Positions 35,618-45,393 are shown, numbered from the stretch's first letter. The stretch is DNA of 64,000 nt from Verrucomicrobiota bacterium (GCA_017309115.1 JAFLEF010000022.1:1-64000), one strand, 5' to 3'. The notes: generated by a model not told the origin, from the letters alone. Numbers and translations: made by a program.

Positions 35618-36313
35618 TCAAACCCCGGCTCGTTCCAGTTCGGCGTAGGCGCTGTTCAGCCACATCTTGACGCGTTGCCGTTCGAGGATGCCCAGACCCT
35701 TGCCGTCGGTTTCACTGCGGTGTTTGGCCGCCCAAAAGCTCGTGCTGCCGGCATCGATCTTGTTGATCACCGGCTCGTGCAGCCGCTTCAACGTGATCAC
35801 CGGCGACCCGAGTTCGGCCAGTTGCTCCCGGGCACCGGATTGTTCGAAGAGGTCAAAGTTGTCTCCCCGCAGTTGATTGAGAACGACCACGTAGTTCAAA
35901 CGGGACCCAAAGCGCTCGAGCAGCTTCTTGAGCAAGTCCACCGAGTCCTTGCCGGAATCCATAACGTGCCAGTAGGTCAACGAGTAGCCGGTCTCCTCGG
36001 CCAGTTCGAGCACACCGGATTCGTCCAGCCATTTCACCAGGGGCTCATGAGTCTGGGCGGCCAGATCCACGAGAATGCGCTTGTCCGGATTCGCGATCGC
36101 CGACTCCACAATCAAATCCAGGCTTTCGTAACGATCGACGACCACCGGCGAGGCGTAGTCGGCATAAAAGCGGAGCAGCGCGCCGTGGGACCGGTCGGTA
36201 TCGAAACCGAGAAAGGGAGTGGACTGGTCAATGAGGTACTGGGCGACCACGCGGGCCACCACCGACTTGCCAACGCCGCCTTTTTCGCCGCCGATCAGAT
36301 GAATTTTTGCCAT
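35618..36313 (-). CDS. ParA/MinD-type ATPase
   Basis: A 231-residue cytoplasmic P-loop ATPase. The ATG at 36313 starts MAKIHLIGGEKGGVGKS; the deviant Walker A GEKGGVGKS is the hallmark of ParA/MinD proteins. The switch-like block LVDLAAQTHEPLVKWLDE has Walker-B-like acidic residues, and VVVLNQLRGDNF is the adenine-region equivalent. There is no ParB gene and no centromere-like site beside it, so a plasmid-partition role is unlikely; such orphans often position or control other complexes. It converges on the Wzz-like gene with 14 bases between stops. Confidence 0.85.
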   Translation of the reverse strand: MAKIHLIGGEKGGVGKSVVARVVAQYLIDQSTPFLGFDTDRSHGALLRFYADYASPVVVDRYESLDLIVESAIANPDKRILVDLAAQTHEPLVKWLDESGVLELAEETGYSLTYWHVMDSGKDSVDLLKKLLERFGSRLNYVVVLNQLRGDNFDLFEQSGAREQLAELGSPVITLKRLHEPVINKIDAGSTSFWAAKHRSETDGKGLGILERQRVKMWLNSAYAELERAGV

Positions 36314-36767
36314 GAGAGTTCTTAGCTTGAGGGGGAGATTGAACCGCCGTCCGAAGTAGGAGCAGCCGGGGGATCTTGGCTGCACACTGTGCGGTCGAGA
36401 GAAAGGCTAGATGCTCCGAAGAGATCGAGGCGACGAAATTCTCCCGCTTTTCTGCCTCGCGGTGGTGGGTGAGGAGAGTTGAAACCAACGTGCGGCGAGA
36501 CTTGGGGTGACGCAGCATCGTTTCGACGAGCCAGTTTGAAAGTTTGGGCGTGGCGACGGGTTCGAGAGCCGCGAGTGCGGTGGAGGCGGCCCCATTGGAT
36601 TTCCAGCGGATCACCTCATTCTGGAGATACGTCGTGTCTTCCGCGCAGACCAAGGCTTTAACGATCTCCCGGAGAGTATGCTGATTAATTAGAGGATTGC
36701 TCGTGCGTTGCCATCGTCCGCTCGTCCGCCCATTCTGAACCCTCGTCCGCCAAGCCCGGTATGCCAT
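36314..36767 (-). pseudogene. Possible fragment of a helical protein ended by a dispersed repeat
   Basis: A minus-strand frame from an ATG at 36767 reads as plausible helical protein from about 36700 to 36450 (QHTLREIVKALVCAEDTTYL, then KLSNWLVETMLRHPKSRRT). It then passes through the 80-base dispersed repeat (36376-36447) and on into the ParA-like gene in another frame, stopping at 36228. This suggests an older gene whose end was replaced by the repeat. I cannot assign a family, and no ribosome binding site is clear. The whole frame may be chance. Confidence 0.3.
36376..36447. repeat. Second copy of the 80-base dispersed repeat
   Basis: Matches 33941-34021: TTGGCTGCACAC, GCGGTC, then GGCTAGATGCTCCGAAGAGA and CTCCCGC, with a few substitutions and one short deletion. 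Both copies are upstream of minus-strand starts. Confidence 0.65.
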
Positions 36768-38821
36768 CCCCTGATTCCCTCCGCCCCCACCCGCTTTACT
36801 GGCTGGTTTTTCTGCTCCTTGGAATCGGCGTTGGCTCGGGAACGGTCCGGGCCTCCTTCACACTGACTTCGCCGGTCACACGTCTGATCCTTCAACGGGA
36901 CGACACGGATCACGCAACTCTTCCGATTCAGGGCACTTGGTCAGGCGCCCCCGCCCGACTGGAGGTTCGGTTGCTCGTGATGCCCGGGAATACCAACCAG
37001 GGAACTCCCACTGACTGGAGCTTGCTTGCCCACGTCACCGGACCTGGCCCCTTCAGTGGCCTGCTCCCTCAGGTCGCCGCTGGGGGTTGGTACTCCCTCC
37101 AAATTCGGGCACTGGATGCACAATCCCAGGAGCTAGCGTCAGCCACCGTAGAGCGGATCGGAGTGGGTGACGTCTTCATCACCGCCGGCCAATCCAATGC
37201 AGGCTGCTTCGGCAGTCCCACCCAACGACCCACTGATGACCGGGTCAGCGCCTACACCCTTTCCACGCGAACGTGGCGTTGGGCGGTCGATCCCCAGCCC
37301 GACATCTCGGGAGCCATGGGAAGCGGAGGCTCACCCTGGCCCCGCTTGGGCAGCCTCCTCGTCCAGTCCAATGGCGTCCCCGTTGCCTTCATCGGCCTCG
37401 CGGCGGGGGCCACCACCGTCAATCAATGGGCTCCCGGCACGCCCCTCTACCGGAACCTCACCAATACCCTCGTCCGATTTGGCCCCCGAGGCGTTCGGGC
37501 CGTGCTGTGGCATCAGGGGGAATCGGATTCGCTGGAATCCACCTCGGCCATTCTTTACGCCCAACGGCTCAGCAACGTCGTCGCCCGAGCTCGCGCGGCC
37601 GCTGGTTGGTCCGTGCCGTGGGGCATCGCCGAAGCTTCGTTCCATCCCTCAGCCACCCGGGCCCAGGAGGAAGCCGTGGCCGCCGGTCAACGTCGATTCC
37701 TGGCCCTGACCCCGGACTGCTTCCGCGGAGCCCGCACCGACGATTTTCATCTCGAGGGAAAACTGTCCGACACGGTCCACTTCAATGCCCAGGGCCTCGC
37801 CGAACACGCCCTTGGCTGGGCTCAGGCTCTGGGCAACTTTGAGGATCTGACTCCGAAAAATGCCGCCTTCGAGGACGATCTCGACCTGGCGGATGGTGCG
37901 TCGGCCACCACCCGACAGGTGATTGGTTGGAACCGACTGAATGCGGCCGGTACCGGAATTGCCCTTGGCTCCAACGGGGTCTTCAACCCGGATGACCGCA
38001 CCTATCCCGGCTCCGCGGACAGCCTGAATGGGGGCCTCATGCCCAATCTGAACGGGCGTCACGTCGGCACTTTGGGCTCCACCCAAACCAACGTCAGTTT
38101 TCTCCAGACCCTCTCTGCCCGACTCCAGCCCAGCACCGTATACACGATGACCGTGGCGGTGGGGGTGCGCACCAACCCTGCCAGCTTCGGCGGATACCGC
38201 CTCGATATACTCGCCCAGGGTCAACCTCTGGGAACCGGAGCCAGCGGCACCTTTGCCAGCCTGAATGCACTCGCGGGAGGCCATGCGGCCGGGGCCTTCA
38301 CCCCGGTCAGTTGCGTGGTCACCAGTGCGGTGTCAGTCGCGCCTAATCAACCCCTCGCCCTCCGCATTACCAAGCCGGACGGCGGGGATACCTACCTCGA
38401 GTTTGACGACGTCCGGCTTTCCAGCCGATTGACGTCCTACGGAACCTGGCAGCGACTCCATTGGGGGCGGCTGACCGATCCCGACTCCCTGCCGGACGCT
38501 GATCCGGATGGGGATGGCTTTCCCAACCTGGTGGAATCCTTGCTGGTGGGGGCGAATCCCCGGAGCGCCGATCCCGTGACCCGGCCGGAAATCATCGTTC
38601 AGGACGGCGAGGAGTACCTCCAGTTCCAATGGGCGACTCAGTCGGATAACGAACGAGGCCAACTCGGCGTGAGCGTTTCTTCCGATTTACTCCAGTGGTC
38701 TCGTTCAGAGCCTTCACCGACTGGGGAGGTGCGGGTCATCCGAAGCCCCGGCCGACTTGCCGTCCAGTTCCGCTACCGGACCTTGCCAATTGGATTCCTT
38801 CGCCTCGAGGCCAGCCCTTGA
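36761..38821 (+). CDS. Secreted sialate O-acetylesterase (SASA, SGNH-type)
   Basis: A 686-residue exported esterase. The signal peptide is YWLVFLLLGIGVGSG and the cleavage is likely after VRA. The SASA domain has the block ITAGQSN near residue 141 (nucleophile Ser of the SGNH fold), HQGESD near 251 and SDTVHFN near 336, the catalytic His. By family it removes O-acetyl groups from sialic acid or other sugars. After the esterase come a beta domain (about 370-560) and a short thrombospondin-3-like element (DADPDGDGFPNLVESLL), ending with a module like that of the other secreted proteins (SVSSDLLQWSRSE, GFLRLE). It overlaps the doubtful minus-strand frame at its start. Confidence 0.9.
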   Translation: MPSPDSLRPHPLYWLVFLLLGIGVGSGTVRASFTLTSPVTRLILQRDDTDHATLPIQGTWSGAPARLEVRLLVMPGNTNQGTPTDWSLLAHVTGPGPFSGLLPQVAAGGWYSLQIRALDAQSQELASATVERIGVGDVFITAGQSNAGCFGSPTQRPTDDRVSAYTLSTRTWRWAVDPQPDISGAMGSGGSPWPRLGSLLVQSNGVPVAFIGLAAGATTVNQWAPGTPLYRNLTNTLVRFGPRGVRAVLWHQGESDSLESTSAILYAQRLSNVVARARAAAGWSVPWGIAEASFHPSATRAQEEAVAAGQRRFLALTPDCFRGARTDDFHLEGKLSDTVHFNAQGLAEHALGWAQALGNFEDLTPKNAAFEDDLDLADGASATTRQVIGWNRLNAAGTGIALGSNGVFNPDDRTYPGSADSLNGGLMPNLNGRHVGTLGSTQTNVSFLQTLSARLQPSTVYTMTVAVGVRTNPASFGGYRLDILAQGQPLGTGASGTFASLNALAGGHAAGAFTPVSCVVTSAVSVAPNQPLALRITKPDGGDTYLEFDDVRLSSRLTSYGTWQRLHWGRLTDPDSLPDADPDGDGFPNLVESLLVGANPRSADPVTRPEIIVQDGEEYLQFQWATQSDNERGQLGVSVSSDLLQWSRSEPSPTGEVRVIRSPGRLAVQFRYRTLPIGFLRLEASP

Positions 38822-38935
38822 AACGAAGAGCCAACGGCAGCGGCGGTAGGAAAGCGCGGGCGGCACTGTCCTTGGTGAAGGCTTTCTCCGCTGGCCGTGA
38901 GGGAATGGGAGTCTCGAGCGTCGGAGTTCCCCAGC
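38822..38935. other. Convergent intergenic gap
   Basis: 114 bases between the esterase and CotH stop codons. I see no gene and no strong terminator. Confidence 0.5.
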
Positions 38936-41900
38936 CTACGGGCCGTCGCTGAGCTTCAGGTAGCTGGCGGGGTCCTCGCCCAGCGGCAGCAGGAACGAAA
39001 CGGTCCGACGAAGCGCTTGCATTGGCTCCGCTTGGACGGTGCGCCAGGTGGGGGCGTCGAGGGCTTCGGCGCGCTGAATCAGCACGGTCTGACCCGGGGC
39101 AAGTTCGAAACTCAGGCGCACACCGTTGGCCTCGGCGGTCGCGGAGAGAATCGGGGGTAACACCTGTGAGCTGACTCCAGGGGTTCCACCGCGGAGTTCG
39201 CCAGCCTGCCACGTCGTGGGGAGATTCAGGTTGGCTTGCGGATCCAGCAGTTCCAGCGCCCGGCCGGCTCCATCCGTCAGGGGAAACCATCCGTCATCAA
39301 AGGCCAGGCTCAGCCAGCGGTTGCCAAAGGAATCCTGAAGTTCCAGGAGTTCCCCACTGTTGCTGAGCTGGGAGTCCTGGGTGGGATCCGTGCGGTGCCC
39401 AAATTCGCCGGCGATGCGCGGTCGCGTCCCATAACGATTCTCGAAGGCAGCGCGGTTTCGCACGAGGACCACCCGTTCCAAGGGGGCCAGTTCCAGCGCG
39501 CCAAACGTGTACCGAATGCCCTGGGTGAAGGTGAAGCCCGCAAGGTTCAACGTCCGCGTCCCGCTCAGGTTTTGCAGCTCCAGGAATTCGTAGTCGTCCT
39601 CCGCAAAGACACGTCCGCCCGCCCGTTGCCGTTCCTCGGCGGTCTGCGGCGCCGGATGATACATCAGTTCGGTGAGCGCCAAGGAGGCCGAAGTCGGAAC
39701 GACAAAAGCGGCCTCGGTCAGGGCGCTCCACGTGGTTCCCGAAAGCACGCGGGCCTTGATCCGGCGGGTTTCGGTCACGGTGAACCCCAGGGAGTTCTGG
39801 CCGGAAAGCGCGGTGGTGGTCGGGGTGCCATTCGGCCGGCGCGGATCGGATCCATCCAGGGTGCAATAGATGGTTCCGGCCGGAGCGGTGACGGTGATGC
39901 TTCCGTCGGGACCGAGCGGGCCCCCGTGCTGACTGAACGTCGGGGCGACGACGGGTGGATAGAGACCCACGCGCCGAAAGCGGCCCAAGGCGAGGGCGTG
40001 GTTCTTGGGCCAGAACTCGTCCTGCATCCAGCGATGGTTCGCCAGCCATTCCACTTCGCGTCGGTAGGGAACCGTCCGCTGCGCGTCCCCCCAGCGGGCG
40101 GATTCCGCGACGATGGCTTGATCCAACTCGGCCACGCGGGCTTTCCACCGGGCATCATTGGCCGCCGGGCTTAGGGCGCCACCATTGAAGAAATGACGAT
40201 GAACGTGATCGGCGAAGCGCAGACGGAAGTCCGGATTGGCGCGGAGCCGCGCATAAAGATAGGTCGGTGTTCCCGGAACATTGACCTCCTCGTAACGACC
40301 GCCCCAGGACGTCTGGGTTCGTTGGAGCGAGTTGTTGCTGATTTCCTGATCCCACGGGAAGAAACGAAAGCCTTCGCTCAAGGTTCCGCGCCGCCGCGCT
40401 GCCCACCAGTTGTGATTGGGCCAATCATCGGCGCCGATGGCTATATGAAGAATCATGTAATCAATGAGGTTCTCCACGTGGAGCAGTTTGGGATAAGTCG
40501 GATTGGGCGTGCCATCAGGAAAGTTGCCTTCGATTCGCTGGGCGGCGGCGGTGCTGGTCAGACCGGCGTCCGCCTGAGCCATCATGGCGTCCCAAGCGTC
40601 GGTGGTGCCGCTGTCGAGTTCGGTGAAGTCTTTGAAGGCATCGTATTCGTCCCGGGCGCCTCCGAAGTGTCCGGCTTGAAACGAAGAGCTCGGGTGCTCG
40701 GTCAGGTTGTAAATGCCCCAGTAGAGACCGTTCAGGAAGAGGTGGACGAACCGGCCGCGGCATCCGGTCTGGCCCATGTCGGTAAACGCATCCCGAACCC
40801 ATTGATCCCGGAGGTAACTCGCCTCCCGGCGGGTCCAGCGGATGTAGCCTTCCTGATTCGGTCCCCATTCGACACAGGGCCAGGAATCCGTCGAGAGACC
40901 CTTGAGCACGACCTCGTCAAATCTCGTCGGACCAGGACCGGCGAAGAGCGGATATTCCAGGTCGCCCGGACCGTAGGATCGGCGGAAAACGAGGCGGAAC
41001 GAATGTTTGGGCGTGAAGTCATTTTGCCGACTGATGTTTCCGTGGATGTGAATTCCGCAGTTCACCTGAAAGCCCGGTTGGCCGTCAGGGTTGATCAATT
41101 CCGCCGAGGCGGGTCGTTCCCAGTCGTCGCCGCGGGGGAGGGGGTTGGAATAAATTCCGGTCGTGCGGTCCCAAAGATCGCGAGGATCCGCCACGACGCT
41201 GAGGGTTGGAAGCGCCGCCAAGGCTTCGGTGAAGCTGTAACCGGGCTTCGTTTGGTTCACCACCTCGGGATCCACCTCGAAATCGGTGCGATATCCGTCC
41301 GACCAAGTACTGGGTAGTCCGGCGGGGCGGGCCGGTTGCCGGGCGACGGCGGCCGGGAAGACATAGGAACGGGTGACAGCTGGAGACGGTTGGAAGCCGG
41401 CCCGAATCGCGGCAGCTCGAATAACCGTCGTGGTGCTGACATTGAGCGTGATGTTGGCCCGCGGGAAGGTGGGCGTTGGGGAAATCACCGCCCCGTTGGT
41501 GAGAGAGGGCGGTGAACCATTGGTCGTGTAGATCAAGAGCGCCTCCGGTGAAGGACTCTGAAGGGAGAGGCTGAAGGGATCTGTGAAGTGTCCGGCGCCG
41601 ACCGAGAACTGGGGTTCTTCGAGAAACCCGAGGACACCCGCCTGGTTGGGTTGGCCAGGGGTGGCTTCGGGAAGAAACTGACTCGGGCGTTGCGCCAAGC
41701 CGAGCAGCTCGGGACGGATCAGAAAACTGGCGTTCTCGCTGGTTTCATTGAGTCCGTGGATGGCGAGGACGTTGTTCCCGACCCGGAGCCATTGGGCGGC
41801 GCCGGTCAGATCGATTTCTTCAAATCGCCGGGTGTCGGCGCGCGAGCGGGCCGCGGTGGCCGTGGCGTTCCAGGCGAGAGACGCCGCCTGACGCCGCGCC

Positions 41901-43390
41901 ACTTCCACTCCGTTCAGATACGCGACAAAGCCGGCGTCATATTGGATTCGCAACTGGAGGGAATTGAACTCGGGGAGCGTGGTGATCGTGAAGGGAATCC
42001 GCAGGAAGGCCGAGGCGTTTTTACCCGGCATCACTGGGCTGAGATCGGTGCCGATCAGGCTGGAGAATCCGCCCAAGGCCAGAGGCGAAGATCCGGCTGC
42101 GAGCGCTTCAATCTCCTCGGGACTCAGGGCGCGATCCCAGATCGCAACCTCATCCATCAATCCAACATAACCGAATCCGCCGCTGGGTTGAGCTCCCAAA
42201 GTGAGTTGGTGGAGGTTCGCGAGGGGATAGCTGCCGCCGGCGTGATGGAAGAGGGAGCCATTCTGCCAAATCTCCTTTTCCTCCCCACGCTTGAGAAAGA
42301 CGTAGTGGTTCCAACGACCGCGCCAGCGGGTGGCGTCGGGCTCGGGCTTGGAAATTCGCGCGGCGGGACTACAGCAATCGTCGCCCTGGCCGGTGTCCCA
42401 ATAGATAACGGCGTCACTCCACGGCACGTGAGCCTGGGCCGCGCGGGTGCCGGACCCATCGGCGTTCTCCTGAAACCAGAACACGGACGATGGGGCGGGC
42501 TGACCGGCTCCTCCCCAGATCCACAGGCTTACGGTCAGGGCATTATTGCGCGTGGCGGAGTCAAAGACGCCCTTCGCTGCGGCTGGGATCGCGACCCGCC
42601 CGCCTCCCGTACCAAAATCCAAAGCGCGATCGCCCGCCCGGCCGGAGAACCCACCTTGGTCGGCCGTGAACGTGGCGCCGCTAACCTGTCCGTGATGCCC
42701 GAGACCACTGACGTCCTCGGCCTGGGCCGCGTTGGCCACCGAATTGAAATCCCAGTAGCCAAGTAGCCCCAAGGGATCAGATCCGGCGGCGACATCAAAA
42801 CCCACGCCCGTCGTACCAGAAATCCAACCGGCGGCAGGTGAGTCGTCGAAGGGTTCGGCGCCCCCGGTCCAACGAACCCCCAGGGAATCGTCCTGCGGGA
42901 CCCAGGCGCGAACCGGTGCATTCAGGGGCACGATCCGCGTTGGGTTCACCGTTCGGCCGACACCAAAGGCGACATCGGGTAACTGGGCGGGGAATTGCGG
43001 TGGGAAGGCGGAGGCGATGGTGTTTTGCGGGGTCAGCAAGGCCAGATGCTCGCCCGCGGCGGAGAGTCGGAACGTCGTATGAAGTTCGGTCCCGGAGATC
43101 GTGCGGTTCTTTCCCGAAGCGAAGAGGAGGAGGAAACCGCCGGGCGGAAGGTTGGTGGCAGGGAAGGTCCAGAATTCCTGGTGCGTCGGATCGTCGGTCA
43201 ATCGCCAGCCCGCCAGGTTGACCGCCGTGGAGGAGACATTCTGGAGTTCAATCCAGTCCGAGAAGTCCCCGTCCGCATCGGGGAGCGTGTGGGTGTTGTC
43301 GGCCATGAATTCCGAAATGATCACCGCCGGATCCGCCTGCGCCTGGGCGAACAGCAGCAGGCCGAGGGCAAGGAGGGCGCGGAATCTCAT
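38936..43390 (-). CDS. Giant secreted CotH-kinase-domain protein
   Basis: A 1484-residue exported protein with a signal peptide ending AQAQA. Domains in order: lamin-tail domain (25-105, IISEFMADNTHTLPDADGDF), LamG (about 215-425), a beta domain, a chitobiase-like stretch (IYTTNGSPPSLTNG near 620), the CotH domain (about 720-1070: TLSVVADPRDLWD, HIHGNISRQNDFTPK, LKGLSTDSW, LFLNGLYWGIYNLTEH, FRFFPWDQE), another chitobiase-like stretch (IYCTLDGSDPRRP), a second lamin-tail (LALTELMYHPAP) and the shared C-terminal module (VLIQRAEAL, YLKLSDGP). CotH proteins are atypical kinases that phosphorylate secreted proteins in spore-formers; here a surface role is inference. Confidence 0.9.
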   Translation of the reverse strand: MRFRALLALGLLLFAQAQADPAVIISEFMADNTHTLPDADGDFSDWIELQNVSSTAVNLAGWRLTDDPTHQEFWTFPATNLPPGGFLLLFASGKNRTISGTELHTTFRLSAAGEHLALLTPQNTIASAFPPQFPAQLPDVAFGVGRTVNPTRIVPLNAPVRAWVPQDDSLGVRWTGGAEPFDDSPAAGWISGTTGVGFDVAAGSDPLGLLGYWDFNSVANAAQAEDVSGLGHHGQVSGATFTADQGGFSGRAGDRALDFGTGGGRVAIPAAAKGVFDSATRNNALTVSLWIWGGAGQPAPSSVFWFQENADGSGTRAAQAHVPWSDAVIYWDTGQGDDCCSPAARISKPEPDATRWRGRWNHYVFLKRGEEKEIWQNGSLFHHAGGSYPLANLHQLTLGAQPSGGFGYVGLMDEVAIWDRALSPEEIEALAAGSSPLALGGFSSLIGTDLSPVMPGKNASAFLRIPFTITTLPEFNSLQLRIQYDAGFVAYLNGVEVARRQAASLAWNATATAARSRADTRRFEEIDLTGAAQWLRVGNNVLAIHGLNETSENASFLIRPELLGLAQRPSQFLPEATPGQPNQAGVLGFLEEPQFSVGAGHFTDPFSLSLQSPSPEALLIYTTNGSPPSLTNGAVISPTPTFPRANITLNVSTTTVIRAAAIRAGFQPSPAVTRSYVFPAAVARQPARPAGLPSTWSDGYRTDFEVDPEVVNQTKPGYSFTEALAALPTLSVVADPRDLWDRTTGIYSNPLPRGDDWERPASAELINPDGQPGFQVNCGIHIHGNISRQNDFTPKHSFRLVFRRSYGPGDLEYPLFAGPGPTRFDEVVLKGLSTDSWPCVEWGPNQEGYIRWTRREASYLRDQWVRDAFTDMGQTGCRGRFVHLFLNGLYWGIYNLTEHPSSSFQAGHFGGARDEYDAFKDFTELDSGTTDAWDAMMAQADAGLTSTAAAQRIEGNFPDGTPNPTYPKLLHVENLIDYMILHIAIGADDWPNHNWWAARRRGTLSEGFRFFPWDQEISNNSLQRTQTSWGGRYEEVNVPGTPTYLYARLRANPDFRLRFADHVHRHFFNGGALSPAANDARWKARVAELDQAIVAESARWGDAQRTVPYRREVEWLANHRWMQDEFWPKNHALALGRFRRVGLYPPVVAPTFSQHGGPLGPDGSITVTAPAGTIYCTLDGSDPRRPNGTPTTTALSGQNSLGFTVTETRRIKARVLSGTTWSALTEAAFVVPTSASLALTELMYHPAPQTAEERQRAGGRVFAEDDYEFLELQNLSGTRTLNLAGFTFTQGIRYTFGALELAPLERVVLVRNRAAFENRYGTRPRIAGEFGHRTDPTQDSQLSNSGELLELQDSFGNRWLSLAFDDGWFPLTDGAGRALELLDPQANLNLPTTWQAGELRGGTPGVSSQVLPPILSATAEANGVRLSFELAPGQTVLIQRAEALDAPTWRTVQAEPMQALRRTVSFLLPLGEDPASYLKLSDGP

Positions 43391-43455
43391 GGAAGAACGG
43401 AATCGTTCCGGGGAACGTCGACCAGGGCAAGTGTGGTTCTGGTCTTTAGCAGTAC

Positions 43456-44330
43456 GGAGTCCCGGCTTTAGCCGGCGGAGCTGTAGAACGAGCTGGGCGT
43501 TCAGGACTCCTCAGGCGTGAGGTCGAGGCCACGGTTCCGCCGCCTGAAGGCGGGACTCCGAGCGGGGAGCTCCGAACGGGGGAATTCGGCACGGTCTTCG
43601 GTATGGAGTCCCGGCTTTAGCCGGTGGAGCGGTGGGAGGAGCTGGGCGTTTAGGACTCCTCAGGCGTGAGATCGAGGCCACGGTTCCGCCGCCTGAAGGC
43701 GGGACTCCGAACGAAGAGCTCCGAGCGGGGAAATTCGGCACGGTCTTCGGTACGGAGTCCCGGCTCTAGCCGGTGGAGCTGTGGAACGAGCTGGGCGTTC
43801 AGAACTCCACCGGTGTGAGATCGGGGTTACGGTTCCGCCGCCTAAAGGCGGGACTCCGAACGAGGAGCTCCGAGCGGGGAAATTCGGCACGGTCTTCGGT
43901 ACGGAGTCCCGGCTTTAGCCGGTGGAGCGGTGGGAGGAGCTGGGCGTTCAGGACTCCTCAGGCGCGAGGTCGGGGTGACGTTTCCGCCGCCTGAAGGCGC
44001 GACTCCGAACGAAGAGCTCCGAGCGGGGAAATTCGGCACGGTCTTCGGTACGGAGTCCCGGCTTTAGCCGGTGGAGTTGTGGAACGAGCTGGGCGTTCAG
44101 GACTCCACCGGTGTGAGATCGAGGTTACGGTTCCGCCGCCTAAAGGCGGGACTCCGAACGAGGAGCTCCGAGCGGGGGAATTCGGCACGGTCTTCGGTAC
44201 GGAGTCCCGGCTTTAGCCGGTGGAGTTGTGGAACGAGCTGGGCGTTCAGGACTCCTCAGGCGTGAGATCGAGGCCACGGTTCCGCCGCCTGAAGGCGGGA
44301 CTCCGAACGGGAAGCTCCGAACGATATTTG
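43456..44330. repeat. Tandem array of six 149-base hairpin repeats
   Basis: Six copies with exact 149-base spacing begin at 43456, 43605, 43754, 43903, 44052 and 44201; the last is cut short by the hydrolase stop. Each unit has GGAGTCCCGGCTTTAGCCGG, which is a hairpin, and CCGCCTGAAGGCGGGACTCC, whose end is the reverse complement of its start (GGAGTCCCG / CGGGACTCC). Copies 3 and 5 share a variant middle (CTCCACCGGTGTGAG). Reading frames through the array are artefacts. It is not a CRISPR: there are no unique spacers. Confidence 0.95.
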
Positions 44331-44340
44331 CGCTCAGGTA

Positions 44341-45393
44341 TCACTTCTTTGTTTGTTCGGTGATCCACTCGGAAATCAACCGGAGCGCTGCGGATGAAAA
44401 GGCCCCGCCGCCCGGTGGGACGTGGGGTGGTGAGTTCGTGGACCGGACGACGAACTCGTGGTCCAGACCGGGCAGTTCGAGGGCCTTGATCTGCGGATTG
44501 CCGCTGCTCCTCAGTTCGGTAACCACACTGGCGAGATTGCTGGCGGAGGAGACCTGCTGGTCCGCCGAACCGTGCAGGGCGAGCACTGGACAGCGCACGC
44601 GGCGCAGGGTGGGACGTGGATCGTACGCGAGGAACTGCCGGTACGCCGCGTCTCCGGCCTGTTTCACGAACACCTCGATCTGCGCGTCGGTTAGCCCCAG
44701 TTGGGTTCGTTCCTCGGCGGTGAACTGGGCCAAATGATCAGTTGCCGTTTTGCGGGCGCGCTGTGTGGCGTCAGCGTCGTCCTTCGCTGCCAGGATTCCT
44801 TGGAAGAGTTCCCGCTGAAAAGCGACCAGCTTGGCGGCGGTTGTTGGATTCACTCCGAGCGATTGGGCGACATCGGAGATCTGCTGAAGTTGCCATTCCA
44901 TTACCGGCACTCCGATGGCCGCGAGCAGGACAACGAAAGCTACTTCGTTCGTGGCTTGGGCGGCAACGACGGCCGCGGCCACGCCGCCCTGGCTATGGCC
45001 GATCAGGCCAAGGCGAGCGCGGTCGATGTCCGGGCGCTTTTGCAACCAACGGATCCACGACAACGCATCACTAGCCATCACTTCGGGTGCCCATGAGGAG
45101 AACGTGCCGGTGGACTGACCCGAACCCCGCAGATCATAGGTCACCACGGCGACTCCCTGGCCGGTCAATGCTTCCTTCAGGGCCCGGCTTCCATCGTCAA
45201 GTCCGCCCAGAATCACGACTGCGGGATGCGGGCCAGGACCCTGGGGCAGGGCCAGTTGACCGGCCAGGGTGACGCCGGCTTCTGGGAGGGCCAGTCGGAG
45301 GTTTGACTGGACTCGTGCGGACAGGTTGGTTGGACCGGCCGTCGCTGGGCCCATCAGGAACCATATAGCGAAGAAAGCCAGAACGGCACGCAC
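44341..45393 (-). CDS. Exported alpha/beta hydrolase (dienelactone-hydrolase-like)
   Basis: About 350 residues. A GTG at 45393 gives a signal peptide (VRAVLAFFAIWFLMGPATAG); any longer frame reads through repeat DNA and is not credible. The alpha/beta hydrolase fold shows the oxyanion strand HPAVVILGG, nucleophile elbow GHSQGG, acid in LHGSADQQV and His in LDHEFV. A long helical lid (about 190-270) separates nucleophile and acid. Likely an esterase or peptidase; the substrate is unknown. The gene is bracketed by two repeat arrays with ends 11 bases and about 58 bases away, an odd setting for an intact gene. Confidence 0.85.
   Translation of the reverse strand: MRAVLAFFAIWFLMGPATAGPTNLSARVQSNLRLALPEAGVTLAGQLALPQGPGPHPAVVILGGLDDGSRALKEALTGQGVAVVTYDLRGSGQSTGTFSSWAPEVMASDALSWIRWLQKRPDIDRARLGLIGHSQGGVAAAVVAAQATNEVAFVVLLAAIGVPVMEWQLQQISDVAQSLGVNPTTAAKLVAFQRELFQGILAAKDDADATQRARKTATDHLAQFTAEERTQLGLTDAQIEVFVKQAGDAAYRQFLAYDPRPTLRRVRCPVLALHGSADQQVSSASNLASVVTELRSSGNPQIKALELPGLDHEFVVRSTNSPPHVPPGGGAFSSAALRLISEWITEQTKK

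Noticed and set aside
35618-36313. Plasmid partition locus
   Set aside because: The ParA-like ATPase has no ParB partner, no iterons or replication gene, and sits among ordinary chromosomal genes.
39236-40174. 312-residue plus-strand open frame
   Set aside because: Antisense of the CotH protein gene; Gly/Arg-rich composition typical of a high-GC shadow frame.
43511-44265. Several 60-80 residue frames with RLKAGLRT-type sequence
   Set aside because: They repeat with the 149-base unit and have no start or function of their own; such peptides are annotation artefacts.
43456-44330. CRISPR array
   Set aside because: The whole 149-base unit is repeated; there are no short repeats with unique spacers and no cas genes.
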